DNA of 48,620 bases from Bacteroidales bacterium (GCA_017479265.1 JAFVCK010000007.1:1-48620); one strand, 5' to 3'; shown: positions 17,422 through 25,419, counted from the first letter of the stretch. Made by a program: numbers and translations. Notes: generated from the letters alone by a model not told the origin.

Positions 17422-19255
17422 CCTTCTCGAGTTTGTCCTTGAGGGCTGCGAGCTCGGAGATGTCGCCAAGAGTGGTCTTCTCGATGTTGGAGTTGATCTT
17501 CTTGACAACCTTCTTGGTGTTGTCGCTCTCGGCAACGGCCTTTGCTTCCTTCACCTCGGCGTATGTCTTGGAGTGGGAAACGAGGATGCGACGGGTGCTC
17601 CTGCGGAGTTCGACCACCTTGAAAGGAAGGGTCTCGCCTACGACTGCGGCCTTGCCGTCTTCCTTGACGAGGTCACGGCTGAAGCAGAATCCTTCTGCAC
17701 CGCCGGGGAGGGTGATGTTTGCGCCCTTGTCGGTAGTGGAAGCGACAGTGCCTTCAACTACGCTGCCTGCGGGGAACTTGGACTCGAGCTCGTCCCAAGG
17801 GTTGGGAAGAAGCTGCTTGTGACCGAGGCTGAGCTTGTGGTTGGCCTCGTCGAAGTCGAGGATGACGACCTCGATCTTGTCACCGGGCTGCACCATCTCT
17901 GAAGGATGCTTGATCTTCTCCCAGCTGAGGTCGCTGATGTGGATGAGGCCTTCGATACCGTCCTCAAGCTCAGCGAACACGCCGAAGTTGGTGATATTGC
18001 GTACGGAAGCGGTGTGCTTGCTGCCGACGGGATACTTGTCGCGGATGTTCTCCCAAGGATTGGGAACAAGCTGCTTGAGACCGAGGGACATCTTGCGGGC
18101 CTCGCGGTCGAGGGAAAGAATCTGAGCCTCAACCTCGTCGCCTACCTTCAGGAAGTCCTGGGCGATGCGCAGGCGGGGACTCCAGCTCATTTCGGAGACA
18201 TGGATAAGGCCCTCTACGCCGGGCTTGATCTCTATGAATGCGCCGTAGTCGGCGATGAGAACCACCTTGCCGGTCACCTTGTCACCAACCTTCAGGTCGG
18301 GATCGAGGCTCTCCCAAGGATGGGGGGTAAGCTGCTTCAGACCGAGGGCAATCCTCTTCTGCTGCTCGTTGAAGTCCAGAACGACAACCTTGATCTTGTC
18401 GTAGAGCTTGACGACTTCCTCGGGGTTGTTGATACGGCCCCATGAAAGGTCGGTGATGTGGATGAGACCGTCAACACCGCCAAGGTCGACGAATACGCCG
18501 TAGTTGGTGATGTTCTTGACCTCGCCTTCGAGGACCTGTCCCTTCTCGAGCTTGCCGATGATTTCGCTCTTCTGCTTCTCAAGCTCGGCCTCGAGGAGAG
18601 CCTTGTGGGAAACGACCACGTTGCGGAACTCCTGGTTGATCTTGACAATCTTGAAGTCCATGTTCTGGTCCACGAACATGTCGTAGTCGCGGATGGGCTT
18701 GATGTCGATCTGGGAACCGGGCAGGAAGGCCTCGATACCGAACACATCGACAATCATGCCGCCCTTGGTGCGGGTCTTGACATAACCCTTGACGACCTCA
18801 CCGCTCTCGTAAGCGGCATTTACCATATCCCAGGAACGAAGCTGACGTGCCTTCTTGTGGGAAAGTATCAGCTGGCCCTTGCGGTCCTCTGCGGACTCTA
18901 CATAGACCTCCACCTTGTCACCGACCTTCAGGTCAGGGTTGTAACGGAACTCGGGGGCCATGATGACGCCTTCGCTCTTGTAACCGATGTTGACGAGAAC
19001 CTCACGCTTGGTGATGGCGGTAACAGTACCCTCGACCACCTCGTTCTCGACGACCTTGGAGAGGGTCTGGTCGTAAGCGGCCTCGATCTTGGCCTTGTCC
19101 TCGGCACCGTAGATGCCGGCCTCGTTCTCGAATGCATCCCAATCAAACTGCTCGGGAGCGACGGAGGCGTTCAAGGACGACTTCCTGGTTTCTTTTGCAG
19201 CGGGAACTTCCTGTGCGGGGGTCTCCACTACTTCATTCTTGATTTCTTCTGACAT
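17414..19255 (-). CDS. rpsA: 30S ribosomal protein S1
   Basis: RNA-binding ribosomal protein that helps bring mRNA to the 30S subunit. The 613-aa protein starts MSEEIKNEVVE and has six S1/OB repeats: two divergent N-terminal ones (about 65-215), three strongly similar central ones (about 230-480, each with a DGLIHI/EGLIHV-type segment and ending LGLKQL or LGHKQL), and a weaker sixth (about 495-570). The repeated central domains make this region partly self-similar at DNA level. It heads a five-gene run ending in relA. Confidence 0.97.
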   Translation of the reverse strand: MSEEIKNEVVETPAQEVPAAKETRKSSLNASVAPEQFDWDAFENEAGIYGAEDKAKIEAAYDQTLSKVVENEVVEGTVTAITKREVLVNIGYKSEGVIMAPEFRYNPDLKVGDKVEVYVESAEDRKGQLILSHKKARQLRSWDMVNAAYESGEVVKGYVKTRTKGGMIVDVFGIEAFLPGSQIDIKPIRDYDMFVDQNMDFKIVKINQEFRNVVVSHKALLEAELEKQKSEIIGKLEKGQVLEGEVKNITNYGVFVDLGGVDGLIHITDLSWGRINNPEEVVKLYDKIKVVVLDFNEQQKRIALGLKQLTPHPWESLDPDLKVGDKVTGKVVLIADYGAFIEIKPGVEGLIHVSEMSWSPRLRIAQDFLKVGDEVEAQILSLDREARKMSLGLKQLVPNPWENIRDKYPVGSKHTASVRNITNFGVFAELEDGIEGLIHISDLSWEKIKHPSEMVQPGDKIEVVILDFDEANHKLSLGHKQLLPNPWDELESKFPAGSVVEGTVASTTDKGANITLPGGAEGFCFSRDLVKEDGKAAVVGETLPFKVVELRRSTRRILVSHSKTYAEVKEAKAVAESDNTKKVVKKINSNIEKTTLGDISELAALKDKLEKGE

Positions 19256-19302
19256 AATTGTGTTCAAAAAAAACTAGTTGTTTAACATTATTACATTGTG
19301 CT

Positions 19303-19344
19303 TTTGCAGGCCTTCCGGGGGGAATCCCGCAAAAAGCCTGCAAA
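19303..19344 (-). promoter_or_regulatory. Hairpin at the 5' end of the rpsA leader
   Basis: A perfect 9-bp inverted repeat (TTTGCAGGC at 19303-19311 and GCCTGCAAA at 19336-19344) encloses a smaller GC-rich stem. One arm overlaps the -7 box, so the structure forms partly in DNA and partly at the very start of the transcript. A regulatory role, for example S1 autocontrol, is only a guess. Confidence 0.4.
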
Positions 19345-19371
19345 TATACTCAAAAAACTTTTAATCGCAAA
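19341..19371 (-). promoter_or_regulatory. Promoter of the rpsA operon
   Basis: On the minus strand TTTG (19368-19371), a 19-nt spacer and TATATTTG (19341-19348) give a full Bacteroidetes consensus. The leader to the rpsA ATG is about 80 nt. Confidence 0.75.
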
Positions 19372-19383
19372 ATCAAGAAGGAC

Positions 19384-20331
19384 TTAAAGCATCTTTTTCT
19401 TCTTGAAAACGAAGAATATAACCACTACGGTAATCATCATCACCCCCACTATGACCAGCCAGGCGTAGCGGAAACCCGAGAAGGGCAGGTCCACGTTCAT
19501 GCCGTAGAAACTGGCAATCAGCGTGGCCGGCATCATCAGAACGGACACCAGGGTGAATATCTTCATTATGTTGTTCTGCTCCAGGTTGATAAGACCCACG
19601 ACCGTATCCTGCAGGTACTCAAGCCTTTCGAAACAGAAGTTGGCATGGTTGATAAGGGAGGAGATATCCTGCTGGAGCACATTGAAGCGGGGCTCCAGCT
19701 GGGAAGGCAGCTTGTCGCTCTTGGTAATGTTGGTAATGAGCCGCTGCTTATCCACGATGTTCTCGCGGACTATCATGGTATTTTCCTGCAACTGGTTGAT
19801 ATCCAGAAGGAATTCCTCGTTTATATCCTCCTTCTCGTTTATCCTCACCCCGTACTGCGAAATCTCCTTGGACATGAGCTCTATCATATCGGCATCCAGG
19901 TCGACGCGCTGGTCCAGAATGCTGACAAACACCCACCAGCCTCCGGGATAGAGCCTCGGCATGCGGCACATTCGCCTCTGGAGCTCGGTGAAACTGCGCA
20001 GCGGAACATCCCTCAGCGTAGCGAGGGTATTCTCTACCAACGTAAAGGATACTGCCTCCATCGAATACTCGTCGGGGCCCGGCATAAGGAAGTTGGTATT
20101 GGCAAAAAGAGCAGTATCAGACTCGCGGAAACGGGATGAGCTCTCGATTTCCTCAGCCTCCGCACGGCTTTGGATTTCGGTTCCGAGGAATGCCTCGACG
20201 CTGTGCTTCTCCTCGCCCGAAGGGGCGAAGAGGTCAATCCATACCACGTCCTCGCGACGCATTGCAGGAAGCTCAGTCTCCGACTGGGAAACCATTATTT
20301 TTCCGTTTGTCCTGTAGAAGACGGTTATCAT
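19384..20331 (-). CDS. corA: CorA-family magnesium/divalent cation transporter
   Basis: Inner-membrane Mg2+ (Co2+) channel, 315 aa. A large cytoplasmic alpha/beta domain (about 1-255) is followed by two C-terminal transmembrane helices; the first ends in the family-defining GMN motif (FYGMNVDLPF) and the protein closes with a Lys-rich tail (FKKKKML). The ATG at 20331 is preferred over GTG at 20361 because a GGAGGAGAAG purine run lies directly upstream of it and the frame before it lies in the leader. A promoter about 130 nt upstream leaves a long structured leader. Confidence 0.92.
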   Translation of the reverse strand: MITVFYRTNGKIMVSQSETELPAMRREDVVWIDLFAPSGEEKHSVEAFLGTEIQSRAEAEEIESSSRFRESDTALFANTNFLMPGPDEYSMEAVSFTLVENTLATLRDVPLRSFTELQRRMCRMPRLYPGGWWVFVSILDQRVDLDADMIELMSKEISQYGVRINEKEDINEEFLLDINQLQENTMIVRENIVDKQRLITNITKSDKLPSQLEPRFNVLQQDISSLINHANFCFERLEYLQDTVVGLINLEQNNIMKIFTLVSVLMMPATLIASFYGMNVDLPFSGFRYAWLVIVGVMMITVVVIFFVFKKKKML

Positions 20332-20462
20332 ATTCTTCTCCTCCCATTTCAGGATTTTCACCTGACGTTAGCTCCGGCCCAGTCACCGGAAAGTTAATAC
20401 TAAGCCCGTCATACCTTGCGGCAAGACAGATGTGGGTAAACGTGCTGCAGTAAGCAAGCCTG
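20332..20462 (-). promoter_or_regulatory. Long structured 5' leader of corA
   Basis: About 130 nt of transcript precede corA, unusually long for this window. On the minus strand it can form several short hairpins: CTTGC/GCAAG (20415-20425 on the plus strand), CCGG/CCGG around 20380-20396, and CAGG/CCTG next to the start. It does not match a riboswitch class I know. Confidence 0.4.
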
Positions 20463-20470
20463 CAAAGATA
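20463..20470 (-). promoter_or_regulatory. -7 promoter box of corA
   Basis: TATCTTTG on the minus strand matches TAnnTTTG. It lies about 130 nt upstream of the corA ATG, in the gap after mntP. Confidence 0.5.
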
Positions 20471-20482
20471 AGAATATTTTTT

Positions 20483-21049
20483 CTAAATCCAACCGAAAAG
20501 GACATTCAGTCCTATGAAAATCAGAACTATTCCTCCTATTCCCTGCGCTATCTTTCCGTAGCGATGGCCTATGCGATGGCCGCAGAACATGCCGGTGACT
20601 ACTGTTATAATGGTAAAGACAAAAAGCACGGCGCTCTTGAAGGCTATGCCACGCAGGCTCTCGCCTTCCATCGAAAGGGATGCTCCTACGGCCATGGCAT
20701 CTATGCTGGTCGCAACCGCTCCGAGAAGAATATTGCGAAGGCTGCCCAGGTCACGCACCTCACATTCCCGCCGGAAAGATTCCGCCAGCATGGAGCCTCC
20801 GACAAACAAAAGCAGGAGGAATCCTATCCAATGGGCGGCTTTCTCCACATAGGCGGCCACGACATCGCCGAAGGCCCATCCGGCAAACAGCAGCCCGATA
20901 TGGACCAGAGCGAAGATAAGTGCTATCCAAAGCGCACTGCCAAGATTCAGTTTCTTCACCGTCACACTGGAACATGTAGATACGGCGAAACAGTCCATAC
21001 AGAGCGAAAGGGACAGAAGCACAGCCCCCAATAGAGAATCGAGCATCAT
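20483..21049 (-). CDS. mntP: Putative manganese efflux pump MntP
   Basis: Inner-membrane protein of 188 aa with six predicted helices, similar throughout to E. coli MntP. The two pseudo-repeat signatures are present: LSLCMDCFAVS near the N-terminus and ATSIDAMAVGASLS near residue 115, each with the membrane Asp needed for Mn2+ export. Its ATG overlaps the recR stop (ATGA), so it is cotranscribed with recR. No yybP-ykoY-type leader precedes it, so manganese control at this locus is not evident. Confidence 0.9.
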   Translation of the reverse strand: MMLDSLLGAVLLSLSLCMDCFAVSTCSSVTVKKLNLGSALWIALIFALVHIGLLFAGWAFGDVVAAYVEKAAHWIGFLLLLFVGGSMLAESFRRECEVRDLGSLRNILLGAVATSIDAMAVGASLSMEGESLRGIAFKSAVLFVFTIITVVTGMFCGHRIGHRYGKIAQGIGGIVLIFIGLNVLFGWI

Positions 21050-21663
21050 ACCTTGAATATCTGACGGTTTGCTATGGAACGGCCAAGGGTCAGTTCATCG
21101 GCATATTCCAGGTCATCTCCGAATCCGAGCCCCCTTGCAAGGGTGGAAACCTTGATGCCGAACTTTGAAATCTGGCGGTATATATAAAAGGACGTAGTCT
21201 CCCCTTCCACGTCGCCGCTCAGGGCCAGAATCACCTCCCCTTGGGGAGGAAGGGCCGCAGTACGCTGCACAAGGGAGGAGATCGTCAGGTCTGAAGGGCC
21301 TATACCGTTAATCGGCGAAATAATACCGCCAAGCACGTGATAAACTCCGTGGTACTGTCCGGTATTCTCTATACTCATCACATCGCGGACATTCTCTACC
21401 ACGCAGATGGTAGAATGGTCCCTGCTGCGGTCGGCGCAGATGGAACACTCCGGGCCGTCCGATATCATGCTGCATACACTGCAGTAGCAGGCTTCGTCGC
21501 GCAGGCGGTCTATGGCTCCTGTGAAGCGATGTACATTCTCTGAAGGCTGCCTAAGCAGATGCAGGGCAAGACGCAGAGCACTGCGCTGTCCCACTCCGGG
21601 CAGCGAAGCTATGGCATCTACTGCATCTTCCAGCAGTTTAGAAGGGTAGTTCTGCTTCAACAT
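21046..21663 (-). CDS. recR: Recombination protein RecR
   Basis: RecR, 205 aa, helps RecF/RecO load RecA at single-strand gaps. A helix-hairpin-helix region at the N-terminus (IASLPGVGQRSALRLALHLL) is followed by a four-cysteine zinc finger (CSVCSMISDGPECSIC) and a Toprim domain (STICVVENVRDVMSIEN; later LALSGDVEGE). Normal length. First gene of a two-gene unit with mntP; a TAACTTTG box 8 nt before the ATG suggests a nearly leaderless mRNA. Confidence 0.97.
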   Translation of the reverse strand: MLKQNYPSKLLEDAVDAIASLPGVGQRSALRLALHLLRQPSENVHRFTGAIDRLRDEACYCSVCSMISDGPECSICADRSRDHSTICVVENVRDVMSIENTGQYHGVYHVLGGIISPINGIGPSDLTISSLVQRTAALPPQGEVILALSGDVEGETTSFYIYRQISKFGIKVSTLARGLGFGDDLEYADELTLGRSIANRQIFKV

Positions 21664-21667
21664 AATC

Positions 21668-21699
21668 TTTGCAAAGTTAGCATTTTTTCACTACATTTG
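21668..21699 (+). promoter_or_regulatory. Promoter of the SGNH hydrolase gene
   Basis: TTTG (21668-21671), a 20-nt spacer and TACATTTG (21692-21699) fit the Bacteroidetes consensus. It overlaps the recR promoter on the other strand. Confidence 0.75.
21672..21679 (-). promoter_or_regulatory. -7 promoter box of recR
   Basis: TAACTTTG on the minus strand, 8 nt before the recR ATG; identical to the box in front of uvrB and at the same distance. Confidence 0.5.
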
Positions 21700-21723
21700 T
21701 AGGGAAGAAAACACAAAACGGAT

Positions 21724-22392
21724 ATGAAGAAGTTATTTGCCGCGGCACTTTTCGCCGCACTGTCACTCGCCGCTGCCGCACAAAACACCTGGTCAGCAGA
21801 CGATTTCGCTCACAAGTACAGATATTCCGAGGCCAATGCCTCAGTTACGAAAAAGCCCGTGGCCGTACTCTACGGTGACTCCATCACCGACGGCTGGGCC
21901 ACTGCCGACCCGGACTTTTTCACCAAGCATAATTTCGCAGGCCGGGGAATCAGCGGCGAAGTCACCTCGCAGATGGTCCTGCGCTTCCGCAAGGACGTGG
22001 TCGCGCTCAGACCCAGATACGTGGTCATTCTCGCCGGCATCAACGACATAGCCCACAACAACGGCTACTGCTCCATTGACGAAACCATAGGCAACATAAT
22101 GAGCATGTGCGAGATAGCAAGGGCCAACGGCATCATTCCCGTGCTCTGCACCACTACGCCGGCCAACCGCATTCCATGGAGAAAAGACATCACAGCCGTC
22201 AACGAAAAGGTGCGCCAGCTCAACGACATGATACGTTACCTGGCCAAGGCCCGCAACATAAAGCTCGTGGAGTACTACAACAACATGGCTACCGAGGACG
22301 GCGACTTCCCCGCAGGATGGGCCAATGACGGCATCCATCCCACCCTCGAAGGCTACAAGGCCATGGAAGAAATTCTCCTCAAAAAGCTCTGA
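21724..22392 (+). CDS. Secreted SGNH/GDSL hydrolase
   Basis: Exported esterase/acylhydrolase, 222 aa. Signal peptide of about 20 residues (MKKLFAAALFAALSLAAAAQ). The SGNH blocks are all present: GDSITDGW (nucleophile Ser, about residue 52), GRGISGEV (Gly), ILAGINDIAHNN (Asn), and NDGIHPTLEGY (catalytic Asp and His, about 205). The substrate is unknown; related Bacteroidetes proteins include sugar- or platelet-activating-factor-acetylhydrolase-like esterases. It ends in a hairpin terminator at 22401. Confidence 0.9.
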   Translation: MKKLFAAALFAALSLAAAAQNTWSADDFAHKYRYSEANASVTKKPVAVLYGDSITDGWATADPDFFTKHNFAGRGISGEVTSQMVLRFRKDVVALRPRYVVILAGINDIAHNNGYCSIDETIGNIMSMCEIARANGIIPVLCTTTPANRIPWRKDITAVNEKVRQLNDMIRYLAKARNIKLVEYYNNMATEDGDFPAGWANDGIHPTLEGYKAMEEILLKKL

Positions 22393-22400
22393 TCACCAAC

Positions 22401-22429
22401 AAAATGGCCTGCATCATGCAGACCATTTT
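22401..22429. terminator. Terminator after the SGNH hydrolase gene
   Basis: A 13-bp stem with one mismatch: AAAATGGCCTGCA (22401-22413), loop TCA, TGCAGACCATTTT (22417-22429). The arm contains CCTGCATCA, also found in the arms of the elements at 29828 and 39228. Confidence 0.8.
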
Positions 22430-22435
22430 GTATTA
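22419..22435 (+). repeat. Left copy of 17-bp direct repeat flanking the AAA-ATPase gene
   Basis: CAGACCATTTTGTATTA, overlapping the right arm of the terminator. An identical copy lies at 24262-24278. Confidence 0.85.
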
Positions 22436-22452
22436 TATCCAAGGACAAGCAG

Positions 22453-22472
22453 GTATCCATCCAAATGGATAC
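22453..22472. repeat. Perfect 8-bp hairpin near the left end of the ATPase cassette
   Basis: GTATCCAT (22453-22460), loop CCAA, ATGGATAC (22465-22472). Position upstream of the ATPase promoter; could be an operator or part of the cassette end. Confidence 0.5.
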
Positions 22473-22528
22473 GACCTATTGTAGTTACCTTTTTTGTCAC
22501 AAGAAGAATTTATTTCAGAAAAAAACCT

Positions 22529-22536
22529 TACATTTG
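22529..22536 (+). promoter_or_regulatory. -7 promoter box of the AAA-ATPase gene
   Basis: TACATTTG, 24 nt before the ATG, the same box and distance as for the SGNH gene at 21724. The -33 element is weak. Confidence 0.5.
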
Positions 22537-22560
22537 TCCTTGACCAAAACATGCGCGCAG

Positions 22561-24108
22561 ATGTTTTATCCGATAGGACTACAAGACTTCGAAAGTATCC
22601 TCAGTGACGGATACGTCTATGTGGACAAGACAAACCTTATTTATAATCTTGCCCACGGAAGTGGAAAATACTTCTTCCTCAGCCGTCCTCGCCGGTTCGG
22701 CAAGAGCCTGCTGGTCTCCACCATGGCGGCTTATTTTAGCGGCAGGAAAGCACTCTTTGACGGCTTGGCCATCGCAGACCTGGAAAAAGACTGGATTCAG
22801 CACCCGGTATTTAGAATGGATTTGAGCGGAAAAACCTACGATTCCCCCGAAGTCCTGCAACAAGTCTTTGACGCATCGCTCAGCGAATGGGAAAAGCAAT
22901 ACGGCATCGACAACAAGTATAGCGTGCCTGGAATCCGTTTCGGTCAGGTAATTGAAGCTGCCTATGCACAAACTGGGAGGAGAACTGTCATCCTCATTGA
23001 CGAATACGACAAGCCCATTATGGACAACCTTGGGAATGAGCAACTGGCCGACATCTTCCGGTCACAGCTCCAGGGCTTCTACAGCGTCATGAAAGCCAAG
23101 GACGCCTGCGTCAAGTTCGGCTTCCTCACCGGCGTCACCAAAATGGGCAAGTTGTCCGTTTTCAGCGGCCTCAATAACCTGATTGACATCTCCATGGATG
23201 CCCGCTACACGGACATCTGCGGCATATCTGAGAAAGAACTCAGACGCTATTTCCCGGAAAGCGTCATGCAGCTGGCAGAAGCAAATGGGATGTCCCTGGA
23301 TGAGTGCTATGCAGAGCTTGCCAAGTGGTATGACGGCTACCATTTCCGCCAGAACGCCCCAGGCGTCTACAATCCGTTCAGCCTCCTGAACACCTTCCGT
23401 TCGCTCGATTTCAGCAATTACTGGTACGAGACCGGAACCCCTTCCTTCCTGGTGCGCTTTATCAAGGACGGCAATTACAATCTGGACAGGCTCACAAAGA
23501 ACAAACTCCCGGCCTCCATCCTGAAGGGCGTTTATTCCGAACGGCCCAATGTCTTGACGCTCTTGTACCAGACAGGTTATCTCACCATAAAGGAGTATGA
23601 CCCGGCCTCTCGCTTATACAACCTGGGCTACCCCAACAAGGAAGTGGAAGACAGCTTTACGGAATCCCTCAGCGAGTTTTATACCCCCATTGAGAAGCAT
23701 CCCGACACCCTGTCCGTTTACCAGTTCGTGGAAGACATCCAAAGCGGCAACGTGGAAATGCTCATGCGCCGCTTCACCGCCTTCTTCGCCGACATGGACT
23801 ATCAGATTATGGGCGACGACGAGCTCTACTTCCAGAACACCCTGTACGTGATGCTCAAGTTGATGGGCCAGCAGGTGCAGGTGGAACGGCACACCTCCAA
23901 CGGCCGCATCGACGCCCTCATCCAAACGCCCAAGTACGTGTACATCCTGGAGCTCAAGCGGGACAAGAACCCCGACGACGCCCTGGACCAGATTGACGAG
24001 AAAGGCTACGACTGGCCCTTCCTGGCCGATGGTCGCAAAGTCTTCAAACTTGGTGCCAACTTCTCCACCAGGAATCACCGCCTGGAGAATTGGAAGGTGG
24101 GAGAATAA
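22561..24108 (+). CDS. AAA-ATPase-like protein with C-terminal PD-(D/E)XK nuclease domain
   Basis: Cytoplasmic protein of 515 aa with the two-domain layout AAA-ATPase_like (PF09820 type, about 1-210) plus a PD-(D/E)XK nuclease-superfamily domain (PF08011 type, about 400-515). Visible motifs: Walker A SRPRRFGKSLL (about residue 40), Walker B RTVILIDEYDKP (about 141-152), and the nuclease core GRIDALIQ...ILELKRDK (about 450-470). The start MFYPIGLQDFE is the usual N-terminus of the family. Such genes are often multicopy and strain-variable in Bacteroidales; the biological role is not established. It stands alone with its own promoter and is flanked by a 17-bp direct repeat, consistent with insertion as a unit. 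Confidence 0.88.
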   Translation: MFYPIGLQDFESILSDGYVYVDKTNLIYNLAHGSGKYFFLSRPRRFGKSLLVSTMAAYFSGRKALFDGLAIADLEKDWIQHPVFRMDLSGKTYDSPEVLQQVFDASLSEWEKQYGIDNKYSVPGIRFGQVIEAAYAQTGRRTVILIDEYDKPIMDNLGNEQLADIFRSQLQGFYSVMKAKDACVKFGFLTGVTKMGKLSVFSGLNNLIDISMDARYTDICGISEKELRRYFPESVMQLAEANGMSLDECYAELAKWYDGYHFRQNAPGVYNPFSLLNTFRSLDFSNYWYETGTPSFLVRFIKDGNYNLDRLTKNKLPASILKGVYSERPNVLTLLYQTGYLTIKEYDPASRLYNLGYPNKEVEDSFTESLSEFYTPIEKHPDTLSVYQFVEDIQSGNVEMLMRRFTAFFADMDYQIMGDDELYFQNTLYVMLKLMGQQVQVERHTSNGRIDALIQTPKYVYILELKRDKNPDDALDQIDEKGYDWPFLADGRKVFKLGANFSTRNHRLENWKVGE

Positions 24109-24222
24109 AAGGACTAAAACAATTCATCGTGTCGAAGACAGCCCTCATATTCGGTAGCCATCCCATCCGCCACCACCGTTCTTTACCAGAACGAAAGAAA
24201 TCATGTGTCCGTATGCGTCCAG

Positions 24223-24252
24223 CAGGGGCTCCGCCCCTGTAACCCCGGGGTT
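24223..24252. repeat. Hairpin cluster at the right end of the ATPase cassette
   Basis: CAGGGGC-TCC-GCCCCTG (24223-24239) is a perfect 7-bp stem; AACCCCGGGGTT (24241-24252) is a perfect palindrome next to it. They could serve as the ATPase gene's terminator, though there is no strong T-run. The rest of 24109-24288 shows no gene. Confidence 0.55.
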
Positions 24253-24261
24253 TGCAGGCAT

Positions 24262-24278
24262 CAGACCATTTTGTATTA
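24262..24278 (+). repeat. Right copy of 17-bp direct repeat
   Basis: CAGACCATTTTGTATTA, identical to 22419-22435. Together the copies bracket about 1.84 kb containing only the AAA-ATPase gene. Confidence 0.85.
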
Positions 24279-24288
24279 ACCGTACAGA

Positions 24289-25419
24289 TTATTTCCCGGC
24301 GCGGCGAATGGCCTTCTTGATGACGGGAAGAACGTAATCGACATAACGCATCATGCCGAGGTCGGTAAAATGATATCCGTCCACGGTAGCCTCGCCGTCA
24401 TCCCCTATCATGCCCTCGGCCTTGATATAGTATATCCTCTTCTCGCCCTGCTTCTTGAGCTTCTCGAAAAGCTCCCTCTGGGCCACATTCTTCTTTGTCA
24501 CCTCGGCAAGAATCACCGGGTCGAAAATGGTATGAGGGAAAATCACGTCTTCTATGAAGATAACGGGCACATCGGGATGGGCATCACGCACTATGCGGAA
24601 AAACTCCTCTCCCTTCTCGCGGATCAGATAATCCCAGGCATTGGGAGCATAGTCCATCACATATACGGCAGGGTCCTCCACCTGGGCCATCAGACGGGCT
24701 ATCTCCATGTCCAGCAAAGCGTTGCCGCTGAATCCGAGATTTATCACCTCGCGGTCCAGAAGACGGCCGATTATGGCCGTATGGGTCATGCCCGGACGGT
24801 TGGCGCAGCCTCCCTGGAGAATGCTCGTACCATACATCACGACAGGCCTCTTGCTTGAAGGACGATCCACCGCAGGCTGCTCCAGGACTGAACCCTCCTC
24901 AACTCCTATTGACAGCTCGGAAACACCGTCATAAAGGGAAAGATACAGCATATACTCCCTCATGCTCCCATCCATGTTGCCTATTATCTTCTGGGTGGTG
25001 GTCCACTCGTTCACATCGGGACGGCCGCTGCCGGCAAAACGCCACTCCCCCTTGTACAAGGTATAAAGGTCAAGTCCGCGCGTGCCCGTAGGAGTCTGAT
25101 GGTTCATCAGGTTCTTGAAAGTCGAAGTCCAGCGCACGTTGATGGACGGAGAATTGCTCCTGAAACGCACGTACAGGCCCGCCGAATTGCGGCCCAGATA
25201 CCAAACTGCATCCCTGGAAACACCCTTGTACTCCGCAGGAAGCCTCCCATAGCGGGCAGAAGTATTCTCTATGCATTTTCCATATACGGGGAAAATGTCG
25301 GCGCTTGTCCATACGATTTCCGGAGCGGCGACTTTCTCTGTGTCACGGTCATCCGCCTTCTGGGCGGAAAGATTGAGGGCGCAAAGCAGCGCCGCAGCCA
25401 TAAAAAAGAACTTTTTCAT
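24289..25419 (-). CDS. Secreted SGNH hydrolase with N-terminal GxDLY domain
   Basis: Exported esterase-like protein, 376 aa. Signal peptide about residues 1-20 (MKKFFFMAAALLCALNLSAQ). The N-terminal beta-sandwich carries the RGLDLYTLYKGEW segment (GxDLY-type domain, about 45-170); the C-terminal SGNH domain has MYGTSILQGG (nucleophile Ser), NLGFSGNALLD, MDYAPNAWD (Asn block) and DGYHFTDLG (Asp/His). The start is chosen at the signal peptide; its ATG overlaps the pnuC stop by 4 nt. It is unlike the other SGNH protein at 21724, which lacks the GxDLY domain. Substrate unknown, probably an acylated carbohydrate. Confidence 0.88.
   Translation of the reverse strand: MKKFFFMAAALLCALNLSAQKADDRDTEKVAAPEIVWTSADIFPVYGKCIENTSARYGRLPAEYKGVSRDAVWYLGRNSAGLYVRFRSNSPSINVRWTSTFKNLMNHQTPTGTRGLDLYTLYKGEWRFAGSGRPDVNEWTTTQKIIGNMDGSMREYMLYLSLYDGVSELSIGVEEGSVLEQPAVDRPSSKRPVVMYGTSILQGGCANRPGMTHTAIIGRLLDREVINLGFSGNALLDMEIARLMAQVEDPAVYVMDYAPNAWDYLIREKGEEFFRIVRDAHPDVPVIFIEDVIFPHTIFDPVILAEVTKKNVAQRELFEKLKKQGEKRIYYIKAEGMIGDDGEATVDGYHFTDLGMMRYVDYVLPVIKKAIRRAGK

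Noticed and set aside
20332-20400. Cobalamin-riboswitch-like fragment (AGGTGAAAATCCTG) in the corA leader
   Set aside because: Only the short L-loop-like piece matches. The downstream B12 box and remaining stems have no room before the ATG, and a Mg2+ transporter is not a usual target.
22561-24108. Reading the AAA-ATPase/PD-(D/E)XK gene as an anti-phage defence system
   Set aside because: Nuclease and ATPase domains fit such a role, but it is a single gene with no defence neighbours and family function is not established.
22436-24288. Insertion sequence or transposon carrying the AAA-ATPase gene
   Set aside because: No transposase or integrase and no terminal inverted repeats are seen; only the direct repeat supports insertion, so it is reported as a cassette of unknown mechanism.
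24109-24288. Possible tRNA or small RNA gene after the ATPase gene
   Set aside because: Hairpins are present but there is no cloverleaf, no T-arm consensus and no promoter box of its own.
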